Below, piece by piece: positions 9,155 to 18,465 of a stretch of 64,000 nucleotides of DNA. Both the position numbers and the translations under genes were made by a program. The notes under the pieces are model-generated. The model made no database searches. It was not told the origin of the DNA and saw only the letters and a list, made by a program, of their open reading frames with translations. The DNA comes from Flagellimonas pelagia (GTDB lineage Bacteria > Bacteroidota > Bacteroidia > Flavobacteriales > Flavobacteriaceae), in the NCBI RefSeq assembly GCF_003584135.1, contig NZ_QXFI01000033.1, forward strand, positions 372,001 through 436,000. Reading direction: 5' to 3'. How positions within the stretch are numbered: position 1 is the first letter of the stretch; every line of letters starts with the position of its first letter.

Positions 9155-9922
9155 TTAAATACCAAAAATTTCTTTTGAATTATCGGTCGTAATGCGTGCA
9201 ATCTCCTCATAAGGCCTACCATATATAAAGGACAGCTTTTCCAGCACCTGAACAATATAAGAGCTTTCATTGCGCTTGCCGCGATACGGAACCGGGGCCA
9301 AATAGGGCGAATCGGTCTCCAAGACAATATGCTGCAAATCGATTTGATCCAAAAACTGGTCTATTTTCCCGTTTTTAAAGGTAGCCACTCCCCCAATGCC
9401 TAACTTCATGTTATAGGAAATGGCCTGATGGGCTTGTTCCAAGGCTCCGGTAAAGCAATGAAAAATCCCAAAAAGGTCATTGCCCTTCTCTTGTTCCAAA
9501 ACCTCAAAAATTTCATCAAAGGCATCCCGGCAATGGATCACGATGGGCAATTGGTATTTTTTTGCCAAACGGATTTGGTAGACGAAGGCTTCTTGCTGTT
9601 GTTTCAAAAAGGTCTTGTCCCAATATAGGTCGATACCGATTTCCCCCACGGCATAGAATTTTCGTTTGGAGAGCCATTCTTCCACCAAAGCTAGTTCTTC
9701 CTTAAAGTTTTCCTTGACATGGGTGGGGTGAAGTCCCATCATCAAAAACACATTTTGGGGATAATTGGACTCCAAATCCAACATGGCCTGGGTGTAGGTG
9801 GAATCGATAGCGGGGATAAAAAAGCGTTCCACGCCAGCTTTCAGGGCACGTTGCATCATGGCATCACGGTCGTCAACAAATGCTTCACTATATAAATGGG
9901 TATGGGTATCGGTGATGATCAT
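9155..9922 (-). CDS. tatD: TatD-family metal-dependent deoxyribonuclease
   Basis: A 255-residue TIM-barrel hydrolase of the TatD family, which in characterised members is a metal-dependent DNase or quality-control nuclease. It starts with the metal-binding DTHTHLY. It has GEIGIDLYWD (Glu ligand), VIHCRDAF and FHCFTGALEQA, and LETDSPYLAPVPYRGKRN near the C-terminus, all in the normal order. It sits two bases upstream of the asparaginase gene, a pairing common in Flavobacteriaceae. The start codon is preceded by an AT-rich stretch and then one copy of the 9981 repeat. Confidence 0.92.
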   Translation of the reverse strand: MIITDTHTHLYSEAFVDDRDAMMQRALKAGVERFFIPAIDSTYTQAMLDLESNYPQNVFLMMGLHPTHVKENFKEELALVEEWLSKRKFYAVGEIGIDLYWDKTFLKQQQEAFVYQIRLAKKYQLPIVIHCRDAFDEIFEVLEQEKGNDLFGIFHCFTGALEQAHQAISYNMKLGIGGVATFKNGKIDQFLDQIDLQHIVLETDSPYLAPVPYRGKRNESSYIVQVLEKLSFIYGRPYEEIARITTDNSKEIFGI

Positions 9923-9980
9923 GTCACAAAAATAGATTTATCTTAGTTGTCCCAAAACTTTCATATCCAATAAAACATTT

Positions 9981-10009
9981 TGAGATGCTTCGCTTGCGCT
10001 CAGCATGAC
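9981..10009. repeat. Short flavobacterial intergenic repeat, copy 1
   Basis: GC-richer block in an AT-rich gap, containing GCTTCGCTTGCGCTCAGCATG. It shares the core CTTCG-x-CTTnCGCTCAG layout with the copy at 10485-10535 on the other side of the same gene. Such blocks resemble the palindromic extragenic repeats scattered through Flavobacteriaceae genomes. Confidence 0.55.
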
Positions 10010-10026
10010 ATCAATCAATCAACAAT

Positions 10027-10467
10027 ATGACATCACTTAAAAAGTTTCTGAAATCCAAAGATTACATAAAGGTGCCGCTTGTGTTCACCGAAACCAACCA
10101 TTTTGAAATCGTGGCCAAGATCAATGGGGTGTCGGGCAAGTTCATTTTGGATACCGGAGCTTCCAACACCTGCGTGGGCATCGATAAAATCGAGTTTTTT
10201 AAAATGGCCTCCGAAGCTACCGACATCAAAGCGGCTGGAGCAGGTGCCACCGAAATGGAAACCCTTATTTCCTCCAAAAACAAGATCCAGATCGGGGATT
10301 GGAAAAAGAGCAAGCTTAAAATCGTATTATTTGACCTCGTGCACGTAAACCAGGCCCTGGTATCGCATAACGCTTTGCCCGTGGATGGCATCATCGGTGC
10401 CGATGTCCTCAAAAAAGGAAAGGCCGTAATCGATTACAATAAAAAATGCCTCTACTTGAAAAAGTAA
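10027..10467 (+). CDS. Retropepsin-like (clan AA) aspartic protease-fold protein
   Basis: A 146-residue single-domain protein with the retroviral-type aspartyl protease signature FILDTGASNTCV (about residues 38-49) and a second hydrophobic-hydrophobic-Gly motif (PVDGIIGADVL, about residues 119-129). Such proteins act as homodimers. The bacterial versions are annotated as retropepsin-like or acid protease and their substrates are largely unknown. There is no signal peptide. The gene stands alone, with a repeat block on each side, and its last codons are part of the terminator hairpin. The ATG at 10027 follows an AT-rich leader. Confidence 0.82.
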   Translation: MTSLKKFLKSKDYIKVPLVFTETNHFEIVAKINGVSGKFILDTGASNTCVGIDKIEFFKMASEATDIKAAGAGATEMETLISSKNKIQIGDWKKSKLKIVLFDLVHVNQALVSHNALPVDGIIGADVLKKGKAVIDYNKKCLYLKK

Positions 10468-10480
10468 AGGCATTTGTATT
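10444..10480 (+). terminator. Terminator hairpin overlapping the retropepsin-like gene's 3' end
   Basis: A 14-bp stem with one mismatch (10444-10457 against 10462-10475) closed by a GAAA loop and followed by GTATTATTT. The stop codon TAA (10465-10467) is inside the descending arm, so coding sequence and terminator share bases. Confidence 0.7.
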
Positions 10481-10484
10481 ATTT

Positions 10485-10535
10485 ACCTCTCGACTACACT
10501 TCGACTTCGCTCAGTGGCCATGCTCGAGGTGACAT
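10485..10535. repeat. Short flavobacterial intergenic repeat, copy 2
   Basis: Imperfect palindromic block beginning ACCTCTCGACTACACTTCG and ending TGCTCGAGGTGAC, so its ends (ACCTC-CGA and TCGAGGT) can pair. It shares the CTTCG-CTT-CGCTCAG core with the copy at 9981-10009. It lies directly before the sucB stop codon (10540). Confidence 0.6.
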
Positions 10536-10539
10536 TATT

Positions 10540-11757
10540 TTAAAGCTCCAAAGCTCTTTTCACATTTCCATCCATCAACAATTCTTCAGGACTTTCCAAA
10601 GCTTCTTTCACAGCAACCAAGAACCCAACGGATTCCTTACCGTCAATGATTCGGTGGTCATAGGAAAGGGCCACGTACATGATAGGTGCAATAGCAATGG
10701 CACCATCCCTTACGATAGGACGCTCCACAATATTGTGCATACCCAAGATACCACTTTGTGGTGGGTTGATGATCGGCGTACTCAACATAGAACCGAATAC
10801 ACCACCGTTAGTAATGGTAAAGGTACCACCGGTCATTTCATCCACAGTGATTTCCCCTTCCCTGGCGCGGATGGCCAATCTCTTGATCTCGGCCTCAACA
10901 CCCCTAAACGTCAAGTTTTCGGCATTTCGGATTACCGGAACCATCAAGCCTTTGGGCCCGGAAACCGCAATACTGATATCGCAGAAATCATAAGTGATCA
11001 TTTCCTTGCCATCGATCATGGAGTTTACGGCTGGGTACATTTGCAATGCCCTGATCACCGCTTTGGTGAAAAAGGACATAAAGCCAAGTCCCACATTATG
11101 CTTGTCCTTGAACTCATCTTTGTACTGAGCCCTTAGATCGAAGATAGCGGTCATATCCACCTCATTGAAGGTGGTCAACATAGCGGTTTCATTTTTGGCG
11201 GCTACCAAACGCTCGGCCACTTTTCTGCGCAACATGGACAATTTGGAACGGGTTTCACCACGGTTACCGCCAGTCGGGGTTCCCATGGATGGAACAGCCT
11301 GCACGGCATCTTCCTTGGTGATGCGACCATCCCTTCCGGTGCCCGAAACAGAGGAAGGCTCTATCCCTTTTTCATCCAATATTTTTTTGGCTGCAGGCGA
11401 TGGCGCCCCTGAAGCATAGGTTTCTTTTTTAGGCTCTTCCTTTTTTGGTTCCGCTTTGGGCCCTTCTTTTTTAGGCTCCTCTTTTTTCTCCGCTTTTGGA
11501 GCAGCACCATCAGGTTTTGCCGCACTGGTATCGATAAGGCAAACCACCTCACCAACGGCCACGGCATCCCCTACCTCGGCTTTAAGGGTAATAATTCCGC
11601 TTTCCTCCGCAGGAAGCTCCAAAGTTGCCTTGTCCGAGTCCACCTCGGCAATGGCCTGGTCCTTCTCCACATAGTCACCATCCTCTACCAACCATTCGGC
11701 GATTTCAACCTCTGTAATGGATTCCCCTGGAGAGGGAACTTTCATTTCTAAAACCAT
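10540..11757 (-). CDS. sucB: 2-oxoglutarate dehydrogenase E2, dihydrolipoyl succinyltransferase
   Basis: E2 core of the 2-oxoglutarate dehydrogenase complex (TCA cycle), transferring succinyl from lipoate to CoA. The 405 residues show, in order, an N-terminal lipoyl domain with the modified lysine in EVDSDKATLE (Lys43) and a long Lys/Glu/Pro/Ala-rich linker. A peripheral subunit-binding domain (SPAAKKILDEKGI) precedes the catalytic domain, whose active-site motif is LSYDHRIIDG near the C-terminus. It lies 22 bases downstream of sucA in one operon. The E3 subunit is not nearby. Confidence 0.96.
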   Translation of the reverse strand: MVLEMKVPSPGESITEVEIAEWLVEDGDYVEKDQAIAEVDSDKATLELPAEESGIITLKAEVGDAVAVGEVVCLIDTSAAKPDGAAPKAEKKEEPKKEGPKAEPKKEEPKKETYASGAPSPAAKKILDEKGIEPSSVSGTGRDGRITKEDAVQAVPSMGTPTGGNRGETRSKLSMLRRKVAERLVAAKNETAMLTTFNEVDMTAIFDLRAQYKDEFKDKHNVGLGFMSFFTKAVIRALQMYPAVNSMIDGKEMITYDFCDISIAVSGPKGLMVPVIRNAENLTFRGVEAEIKRLAIRAREGEITVDEMTGGTFTITNGGVFGSMLSTPIINPPQSGILGMHNIVERPIVRDGAIAIAPIMYVALSYDHRIIDGKESVGFLVAVKEALESPEELLMDGNVKRALEL

Positions 11758-11779
11758 GCTATTATAGTTTATACTTGTA

Positions 11780-14578
11780 TTATCGAATTAACATATTGTC
11801 CTTACTCTTGTCGAAAACATACTCCAACACCTGGGCATGTCGTCTTTTGGAACGCACCGCGCTACCTGCGGCAGGAGCTCCGTAAAATCTTCGGGATGCC
11901 ACCCTGAATTGCTTGGCTTCGTCCAAATGCATCAACATATGGCCCCAAGCGCCCATGTTCCTTGGTTCTTCCTGTGCCCAAACGATGTCGTCCGCATTCT
12001 TGTATTTTTTGATGATGTCCCTCATTTCGTCCGCCGGCAACGGGAACAATTGTTCCACCCTTACCAAAGCTACGTCATCCCTGTTCAATTCTTCTTTTTT
12101 ATCCAAAAGATCATAATAGAACTTACCGGTACAGAACACCAACGTTTTTACTTTGGACACCTTGGCTTCCGCATCATCAATGACCATTTGGAAGCTTCCG
12201 TTGGCCATTTCCTCTTTGGTGGATACCACCTTGGGATGCCTCAAGAGACTTTTAGGCGTGAAGACTACCAATGGTTTCCTGAACCCAGCCTTCATTTGTC
12301 TACGGAACAAGTGGAACAGGTTGGCCGGCGTGGTTACATCGGCCACAAACATGTTGTCCTTGGCACAAAGTTGTAAATATCTTTCCATACGTGCCGAAGA
12401 GTGCTCCGCTCCCTGACCTTCATAACCATGGGGCAACAATAGCACCAATCCGTTCTGCAATTTCCATTTATCCTCTGCCGCGGACAGATATTGGTCGATG
12501 ATGATCTGGGCACCATTACTAAAATCCCCGAATTGTGCTTCCCAAATGGTCAACGTTTTGGGACTGGCCATGGCATATCCATAATCAAAGCCCATAACGG
12601 CATACTCCGAAAGCAAGGAATTGTAGATATGGAACTTACCATTTTGATTGGAACCCAATTCGTTCAATAAGGTAATTTCCTCTTCGTGCATTTCGGTCTT
12701 GATCACGGCGTGGCGGTGGGAGAAGGTTCCCCGTTCCACATCCTGACCTGACATACGCACATCATACCCTTCTTCGATCAAAGATCCGTAGGCCAAAAGT
12801 TCACCCATGGCCCAATCGAGGTTGTTGTCCTCAAAATACATGGCATGACGGGCCTCGACCAAACGTTCCAATTTTCTCAAGAATTTTTTCCCTTCGGGAA
12901 GTGCGGTGATGCTCTTGGCAATCTCATCCAACTTCTTAAGGTCGTAGGTGGTATCCATGGGCGCAAGCATCACCTCTTCGGTCACTTGCTGAAACCCTTC
13001 CCACTCATCCTGCATGAAAGGAGTAATCCTGGTCTTTTCTATTTTACGGGAATCCAAAAGATCTTCTTCCAAGCTCGTTTTGTAATCCTCTTCTAATCGA
13101 CTTACATAATCCTTGTCGATAATGCCTTCTGCCAATAACTTTTGTGCATAGATATCCCGTGGATTATCATGCTTGGAGATGGCCTTATACAACAATGGTT
13201 GGGTGAATTTAGGTTCATCCCCTTCGTTGTGACCATATTTTCGATATCCCAAAAGGTCAAGGAATACATCACGTTGATATCTCATCCTGTACTCCAGGGC
13301 AAAGGTGGCTGCATGAACCACAGCCTCTGCGTCATCCGCATTTACGTGAAGTACGGGTGATAAGGTTACCTTGCCTACATCGGTACAATACGTGGATGAA
13401 CGGGCATCCAAATAGTTGGTGGTAAACCCGATCTGGTTGTTCACCACAATATGTATGGTGCCGCCAGTTGCATAACCGTCCAAACGGGCCATTTGTATTA
13501 CTTCATATACCACACCCTGACCCGCAAATGCGGCATCCCCGTGCACCAAAATAGGAAGCACTTCAGAGACATTGTCAACGTGGTCATGGTCTTGCTTAGC
13601 TCTTGCGATACCTTCCACAACGGAATTTACCGTTTCCAAGTGGGAAGGGTTGGGGGCAATGTTCATGTTGACCATTTTACCTGAATCGGTCTCCCGCATG
13701 GAGGTCCAACCCAAGTGATATTTTACGTCCCCATCAAAGATGGTCTCTTCGTAATCCTTACCATCGAACTCGCTGAAAATATCCTTTGGCGACTTTCCAA
13801 AGATATTGGTCAACACGTTCAAACGTCCGCGGTGGGCCATACCCATCACAAACTGCTTCACCCCTTGATCGGCAGCTTTTTCAATGATCACATCCAAGGC
13901 AGGGATCAAGGTTTCGTTCCCTTCCAAGGAAAAGCGTTTTTGCCCCACATATTTGGTATGCAAAAAGCTTTCAAAGGAAACGGCCTCATTTAATTTTCGG
14001 AGGATGTTCTTTTTCTCATCCGCGGTAAAATTGGGATGGTTGTCGTTCACGTTCAACCAATCCTGGATCCATTGGATACGTTCCGGAGTGCGGATGTACA
14101 TGTACTCCACCCCGATGGAATTGCAATAAATGCTCTCCAAGTGGGTAATGATCTCCTTTAAGGTCGATGGACCAATGCCCAAAATCTTTCCTGCATCGAA
14201 CACCGTGTTCATGTCCTCTTGGGTGAGGCCAAAATTGGCAATCTCCAAGGTAGGCTCATATTTTCTACGTTCCCTTACCGGATTGGTCTTGGTAAAAAGG
14301 TGTCCCCGGGTACGGTAGCCGTCAATAAGGCGAATGACCTGAAACTCCTTTTGAAGGGTTTCGGGCATTTCCACCTGCTTGCCATTGGTAAGCACGACCA
14401 TCCCGGTCTTTTCGGATTCGATCCCCAAATCGTCCAAGGAGCTTTCGAGACCGAAATCAAATCCTTGAAAAAAAGCCCTCCAACTGGGCTCAATACTATC
14501 GGGGTTCGTTAGGTATTTATCGTACAGCTCCGCAAAAAACGAGGTATGCGCAGCATTTAAAAATGAATATTTGTCCAT
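11780..14578 (-). CDS. sucA: 2-oxoglutarate dehydrogenase E1 component
   Basis: Thiamine-diphosphate enzyme that decarboxylates 2-oxoglutarate and passes the succinyl group to E2. The 932-residue length is normal. The N-terminal E2-binding peptide (SFLNAAHTSFFAELYDKY) is followed by the catalytic region with MGMAHRGRLNVL and HGDAAFAGQGVVYE (thiamine-diphosphate/Mg site). The C-terminal transketolase-like half contains LLPHGYEGQGAEHSSARMER. It is first in the sucAB operon. A good promoter candidate (TTTG at 14645-14642, 18 bases, then TATTTTTG at 14623-14616) lies just upstream on the minus strand. Confidence 0.97.
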   Translation of the reverse strand: MDKYSFLNAAHTSFFAELYDKYLTNPDSIEPSWRAFFQGFDFGLESSLDDLGIESEKTGMVVLTNGKQVEMPETLQKEFQVIRLIDGYRTRGHLFTKTNPVRERRKYEPTLEIANFGLTQEDMNTVFDAGKILGIGPSTLKEIITHLESIYCNSIGVEYMYIRTPERIQWIQDWLNVNDNHPNFTADEKKNILRKLNEAVSFESFLHTKYVGQKRFSLEGNETLIPALDVIIEKAADQGVKQFVMGMAHRGRLNVLTNIFGKSPKDIFSEFDGKDYEETIFDGDVKYHLGWTSMRETDSGKMVNMNIAPNPSHLETVNSVVEGIARAKQDHDHVDNVSEVLPILVHGDAAFAGQGVVYEVIQMARLDGYATGGTIHIVVNNQIGFTTNYLDARSSTYCTDVGKVTLSPVLHVNADDAEAVVHAATFALEYRMRYQRDVFLDLLGYRKYGHNEGDEPKFTQPLLYKAISKHDNPRDIYAQKLLAEGIIDKDYVSRLEEDYKTSLEEDLLDSRKIEKTRITPFMQDEWEGFQQVTEEVMLAPMDTTYDLKKLDEIAKSITALPEGKKFLRKLERLVEARHAMYFEDNNLDWAMGELLAYGSLIEEGYDVRMSGQDVERGTFSHRHAVIKTEMHEEEITLLNELGSNQNGKFHIYNSLLSEYAVMGFDYGYAMASPKTLTIWEAQFGDFSNGAQIIIDQYLSAAEDKWKLQNGLVLLLPHGYEGQGAEHSSARMERYLQLCAKDNMFVADVTTPANLFHLFRRQMKAGFRKPLVVFTPKSLLRHPKVVSTKEEMANGSFQMVIDDAEAKVSKVKTLVFCTGKFYYDLLDKKEELNRDDVALVRVEQLFPLPADEMRDIIKKYKNADDIVWAQEEPRNMGAWGHMLMHLDEAKQFRVASRRFYGAPAAGSAVRSKRRHAQVLEYVFDKSKDNMLIR

Positions 14579-14615
14579 TCTTCCTGTTTCTCCAAAACTT
14601 TATGGAAAATTTTGT

Positions 14616-14645
14616 CAAAAATACGGGTTTTACCATTCATACAAA
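14616..14645 (-). promoter_or_regulatory. Candidate sucA promoter
   Basis: On the minus strand a TTTG (-33 type) is separated by 18 bases from TATTTTTG, an exact match to the Bacteroidota -7 consensus TAnnTTTG, 38 bases before the sucA start codon. No TGAY-N4-RTCA palindrome is present here. Confidence 0.45.
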
Positions 14646-14788
14646 TGGCTTTTAACCAAATATTGTCCAAAAATTACAACTCTGTTACAGAACTAACGGG
14701 AAAGCCTGAATAATGAAATTTTTAACTCAAATCTGCCCCATAAACTAAAAAAAACATAACTTGGTTTCCACCAAAAAACCAACCTAAC

Positions 14789-15889
14789 ATGTCCGAACTT
14801 AAAAATCGATATCTTTCCCTTGATGTTTTCAGGGGTTTGGACGTCGCCTTAATGATCGTAGTTAACTCACCCGGCAATGGAGCCACTACTTTTGCCCCTC
14901 TCAACCATGCCAGTTGGAATGGTTTTACCCTGACCGACCTTGTATTCCCCACCTTTCTATTTGTGGTAGGAAACTCCATGAGCTTTAGCATGAAAAAATA
15001 CGAGAGCATGGGTAGCGGTGCCGTTTTCAAAAAGGTATTCAAACGGACCGCTATTATTTTCTTGTTGGGATTTTTAATGTATTGGTTCCCTTTTTTTGAC
15101 GACGGACATCTGAAACCCTTTGCGGAGACCCGAATTTTTGGTGTGTTGCAGCGCATTGCCCTGTGTTACATGTTTGCCTCGATCATACTCCATTTTGTAA
15201 AGTCGAAGACCGCTATCTGGCTGAGCCTTATTTTTCTGGTGGCCTACCATCTCATACTGATTGGTTTTGGCGACCTGACCCTTACCGGGAACGCCGTGCT
15301 GAAATTGGACGAATGGCTCATCGGCCCCAAACATATGTACCATGGTGAAGGAATGGCTTTTGACCCAGAGGGACTCTTGAGCACGTTACCAGCCATAGTA
15401 AACGTGATTATCGGTTTCTTGGCTGGGAAGTTCATCCAAAAGAACGGGCAGAACTTTGAAACTATCGCCAAATTGATGATGGTTGGTTTTGCACTGGTTT
15501 TTGCCGGTTTGGCCTGGGATCTCTTATTACCTATCAATAAAAAATTATGGACCAGTTCCTTTGTGTTGCTCACCTGTGGGATAGATTTGGTTGCCATTGC
15601 CACCCTGATCTATTTCCTCGACATGAAAAAAACCAAGGGATGGAGCTACTTTTTTGAAGTGTTCGGCAAAAACACCCTCTTCATCTATCTGTTATCGGAA
15701 TTGTTCGTGATCACCCTATTTTCCATTGACGCGAACGGCTCCTCGCTTTACCGGTGGATTGCCGAAAATATATTCATATCATGGTCAGGAGGCTATATGG
15801 GATCCCTGTTGTTTGCTCTCTGGATCATGCTCACCTGCTGGGCAGTGGGGTACTTTATGGACAAGAAGGGCATCTATGTGAAAGTATGA
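14789..15889 (+). CDS. DUF5009 / heparan N-acetyltransferase-like membrane acyltransferase
   Basis: A 366-residue integral membrane protein of the NagX / heparan-alpha-glucosaminide N-acetyltransferase-like family (DUF5009). The opening RYLSLDVFRGLDVALMI is the family's N-terminal signature, followed by about ten membrane helices. Distant eukaryotic members acetylate glucosamine residues across a membrane; in bacteria a role in amino-sugar use or envelope modification has been suggested. No amino-sugar genes are adjacent. The gene is divergent from sucA with a 210-base gap. Confidence 0.8.
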   Translation: MSELKNRYLSLDVFRGLDVALMIVVNSPGNGATTFAPLNHASWNGFTLTDLVFPTFLFVVGNSMSFSMKKYESMGSGAVFKKVFKRTAIIFLLGFLMYWFPFFDDGHLKPFAETRIFGVLQRIALCYMFASIILHFVKSKTAIWLSLIFLVAYHLILIGFGDLTLTGNAVLKLDEWLIGPKHMYHGEGMAFDPEGLLSTLPAIVNVIIGFLAGKFIQKNGQNFETIAKLMMVGFALVFAGLAWDLLLPINKKLWTSSFVLLTCGIDLVAIATLIYFLDMKKTKGWSYFFEVFGKNTLFIYLLSELFVITLFSIDANGSSLYRWIAENIFISWSGGYMGSLLFALWIMLTCWAVGYFMDKKGIYVKV

Positions 15890-15894
15890 CGGGT

Positions 15895-16251
15895 TCAGCT
15901 GCTGTATTTGGCCTTGTACCAAACTTTTTGCCACTCGCGTTTCAACAATAAAAAGGCTACTTCCGCGGCAACATCCACTGCGTCGGAAGGGGCTATCTTT
16001 TTTACTTCATTCTCCGAAATATCCACCACGTATAACAGGTTGAGATACTCAGGGAATTTTTCCACGATAAGGAAATAGATTTTTTCATGAAGGAGACTCT
16101 TCAATTCAGTTGGCGTTACATCCATTGAAATTTGGATGGGTACATTGGCAAGGTCAAAATCCTTTTTGAGCTGGAGCAACAACTTTTTATACAATTGTTC
16201 CCGCTGGACTACCTCGAGCAACTCCAAACTAGTATTGTAATTGGACAGCAT
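15895..16251 (-). CDS. Conserved flavobacterial hypothetical protein
   Basis: A 118-residue soluble protein, mostly helical by residue pattern, without motifs I recognise. Its central stretch (KSLLHEKIYFLIVEKFPEYL) looks amphipathic. It ends six bases from the convergent acyltransferase stop codon and lies 26 bases downstream of galE on the same strand, so it may be the last gene of the galE/aminotransferase unit. No function is proposed. Confidence 0.65.
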   Translation of the reverse strand: MLSNYNTSLELLEVVQREQLYKKLLLQLKKDFDLANVPIQISMDVTPTELKSLLHEKIYFLIVEKFPEYLNLLYVVDISENEVKKIAPSDAVDVAAEVAFLLLKREWQKVWYKAKYSS

Positions 16252-16277
16252 ATCTTATTTACGTCCAAAAACTCCTT

Positions 16278-17309
16278 TTAGGACTTACCTTTCTTTGAAT
16301 TTCTGACCTTTTTCTCCCAGTCCCAGGCAGTTTTCATGGCTTCATCCAAAGTGGCTTTGGCTCTCCAGCCCAAAACTTGGTTGGCTTTAGTAGTATCTGC
16401 ATACGCCTGAATCACATCTCCTGCTCTTCTGTCCACAACCTTATAATTGAGTTTTTGTCCAGATACTTTTTCAAAACTTTGAATCACTTCCAAAACGGAG
16501 CTTCCTTTGCCCGTTCCCAGGTTGAATATTTCGTAGTTGGATGCATTATTACCATCCAACAAACGCTGCAATGCTTTCACATGGGCCTTAGCGAGGTCTA
16601 CCACATAAATGTAATCGCGGATACAAGTGCCATCTTCCGTTGGGTAATCATCCCCAAATACCGAAAGTTGCTCCCTTAACCCAATTGCTGTTTGGGTAAT
16701 AAAGGGCACCAAATTTTGGGGCACTCCGATTGGCAACTCGCCTATCTGTATGGATGGGTGCGCACCAATCGGGTTAAAATATCGGAGTGCAATGGCCTTT
16801 ATATCTTGATTTACGCTGCAGGTATCCCGTATGATTTCCTCTCCTATTTGTTTGGTATTGCCATAAGGAGATTCTGCAGGTTTTACAGGCGCATCCTCTG
16901 TAATCGGAAGCTTATCTGCTTGCCCGTATACAGTGCATGAAGAACTGAAGATGAAATTACCACCTCCTTTTTTCTCCAATTCTTGAAGGATATAGACCAA
17001 AACTCCCAAGTTGTTCTCATAGTACAAAAGCGGTTTTCCCACACTTTCGCCCACAGCTTTGGAAGCAGCAAAATGGATAACCCCACCAATGTCATATTTT
17101 CCGAAAAATTCCTGGACCTTCAATTTATCCCGAAGATCAAATTTTTCAAAAATGGGTCTTTTCCCAGTGATGGCCTCAATACCATCCAAAACATCAATGG
17201 AGGAGTTGGAAAGGTTGTCTACCACCACAACATCAAAACCTTCGTTCAGTAATTCAACAACTGTGTGCGAGCCTATAAAACCAAGGCCTCCCGTTACTAG
17301 TATTTTCAT
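16278..17309 (-). CDS. galE: UDP-glucose 4-epimerase
   Basis: Extended short-chain dehydrogenase interconverting UDP-glucose and UDP-galactose. The 343 residues carry the NAD-binding GGLGFIGSHT (about residues 7-16), the catalytic serine in SSSCTVYG, and the YxxxK pair in SPYGNTK. The GalE-type RYFNPIGAHPS segment follows. It starts one base after the aminotransferase gene ends, so the two are one transcription unit, likely for nucleotide-sugar or surface polysaccharide synthesis. Confidence 0.93.
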   Translation of the reverse strand: MKILVTGGLGFIGSHTVVELLNEGFDVVVVDNLSNSSIDVLDGIEAITGKRPIFEKFDLRDKLKVQEFFGKYDIGGVIHFAASKAVGESVGKPLLYYENNLGVLVYILQELEKKGGGNFIFSSSCTVYGQADKLPITEDAPVKPAESPYGNTKQIGEEIIRDTCSVNQDIKAIALRYFNPIGAHPSIQIGELPIGVPQNLVPFITQTAIGLREQLSVFGDDYPTEDGTCIRDYIYVVDLAKAHVKALQRLLDGNNASNYEIFNLGTGKGSSVLEVIQSFEKVSGQKLNYKVVDRRAGDVIQAYADTTKANQVLGWRAKATLDEAMKTAWDWEKKVRNSKKGKS

Positions 17310-17310
17310 T

Positions 17311-18465
17311 TTATTGGTTTACAAAGTCGATGACCAATTTGGTGATGAACGCTATCTGCTCATCATCCAACTCGGTATGCATGGGCAATGAAATCACTTC
17401 CTTTACCAATTGGTTGGTCACTGGAAAATCCGCTTCATTATACCGACTATCCGCATAGGCTTTTTGCTTATGTAGGGGAACAGGATAGTACACTCCACAA
17501 GGAACGTTGTTTTCATTCAAATGTTTTACCAGATCATCCCTTTTCCCATTTAAAATTCTTAGGGTATACTGATGGAAAACATGACAATCACAGGTATTCT
17601 GCCCCATACCACAGGCACAAGTAATCTTAGGCACAACAATATGCTCCTGCCCTTGGAAAGCCTTGGTATATTTTGCTGCGGATTGCCAACGTTGTTTGTT
17701 GTATCCATCCAATTTGGGTAGTTTCGCCTTAAGCACAGCAGCTTGAATAGAGTCCAAGCGGGAATTTACACCAACTACATCATGATAATACCGTTCATAC
17801 ATCCCATGGTTCACAATACCGCGAATGGTGTGGGCCAATTCATCATCATTGGTAAAAATGGCACCGCCGTCTCCATAACATCCTAAATTTTTGGAGGGAA
17901 AGAATGATGTAGAAGCCACATGACCGATGGTGCCCGCTTTTTGTTTTTTACCATTTTTGGAGGTGTACGTTGCCCCGATAGCCTGCGCATTGTCCTCGAT
18001 TACATAAAGATTGTGCTTTTTTGCCAAATCCATGATGGCATCCATATTGGCACATTGCCCGAACAGGTGCACGGGAACAATGGCTTTGGTCTTTGGGGTG
18101 ATAGCTCTTTCAATCGCAGCAACGTCTATGTTGAAGGTATCCGGTTCCACGTCCACCAAAACCGGGGTCAGGTTCAGCAAAGCGATTACCTCAACCGTGG
18201 CGGCAAAAGTAAAATCGGCCGTAATGACTTCATCACCGGGCTGAAGCCCTAATCCCATCATACAGATCTGAAGGGCATCCGTGCCATTGGCACAGGGAAT
18301 CACATGTTTTACCCCCAAATATTCTTGTAGTTCTTTTTGGAATGCATGCACATAGGGGCCGTTGATGAATGCCGAGGTTTCCATAATCTCAGCTATCGAA
18401 TCGTTGACCTCTTTTTTTATGCCTTCATATTGACCATTCAGGTCAACCATCTGTATTTTTTTCAT
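17311..18465 (-). CDS. DegT/DnrJ/EryC1/StrS sugar aminotransferase
   Basis: PLP-dependent aminotransferase acting on keto-sugar nucleotides. The 384-residue protein has EDNAQAIGA (Asp158, cofactor pyridine) and the PLP lysine in FFPSKNLGCYGDGG (Lys192). The substrate-side HQYTLRI segment is near residue 298. Just before it is a cysteine cluster, CACGMGQNTCDC (Cys283, 285, 292, 294), which ordinary DegT proteins lack. Four closely spaced cysteines suggest a bound metal; this is inference. It is first in a two-gene unit with galE, pointing to synthesis of an amino sugar for envelope glycans. Confidence 0.88.
   Translation of the reverse strand: MKKIQMVDLNGQYEGIKKEVNDSIAEIMETSAFINGPYVHAFQKELQEYLGVKHVIPCANGTDALQICMMGLGLQPGDEVITADFTFAATVEVIALLNLTPVLVDVEPDTFNIDVAAIERAITPKTKAIVPVHLFGQCANMDAIMDLAKKHNLYVIEDNAQAIGATYTSKNGKKQKAGTIGHVASTSFFPSKNLGCYGDGGAIFTNDDELAHTIRGIVNHGMYERYYHDVVGVNSRLDSIQAAVLKAKLPKLDGYNKQRWQSAAKYTKAFQGQEHIVVPKITCACGMGQNTCDCHVFHQYTLRILNGKRDDLVKHLNENNVPCGVYYPVPLHKQKAYADSRYNEADFPVTNQLVKEVISLPMHTELDDEQIAFITKLVIDFVNQ

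Noticed and set aside
10006..10017. TGACATCAATCA fits the TGAY-N4-RTCA pattern
   Set aside because: It is part of the 9981 repeat region, and no TAnnTTTG-like element lies 23 bases away on either strand; the plus-strand position would fall inside the retropepsin-like gene.
10474..11136. 220-codon open frame on the plus strand
   Set aside because: It is antisense to sucB, a clearly real gene, and shows no coding signature.
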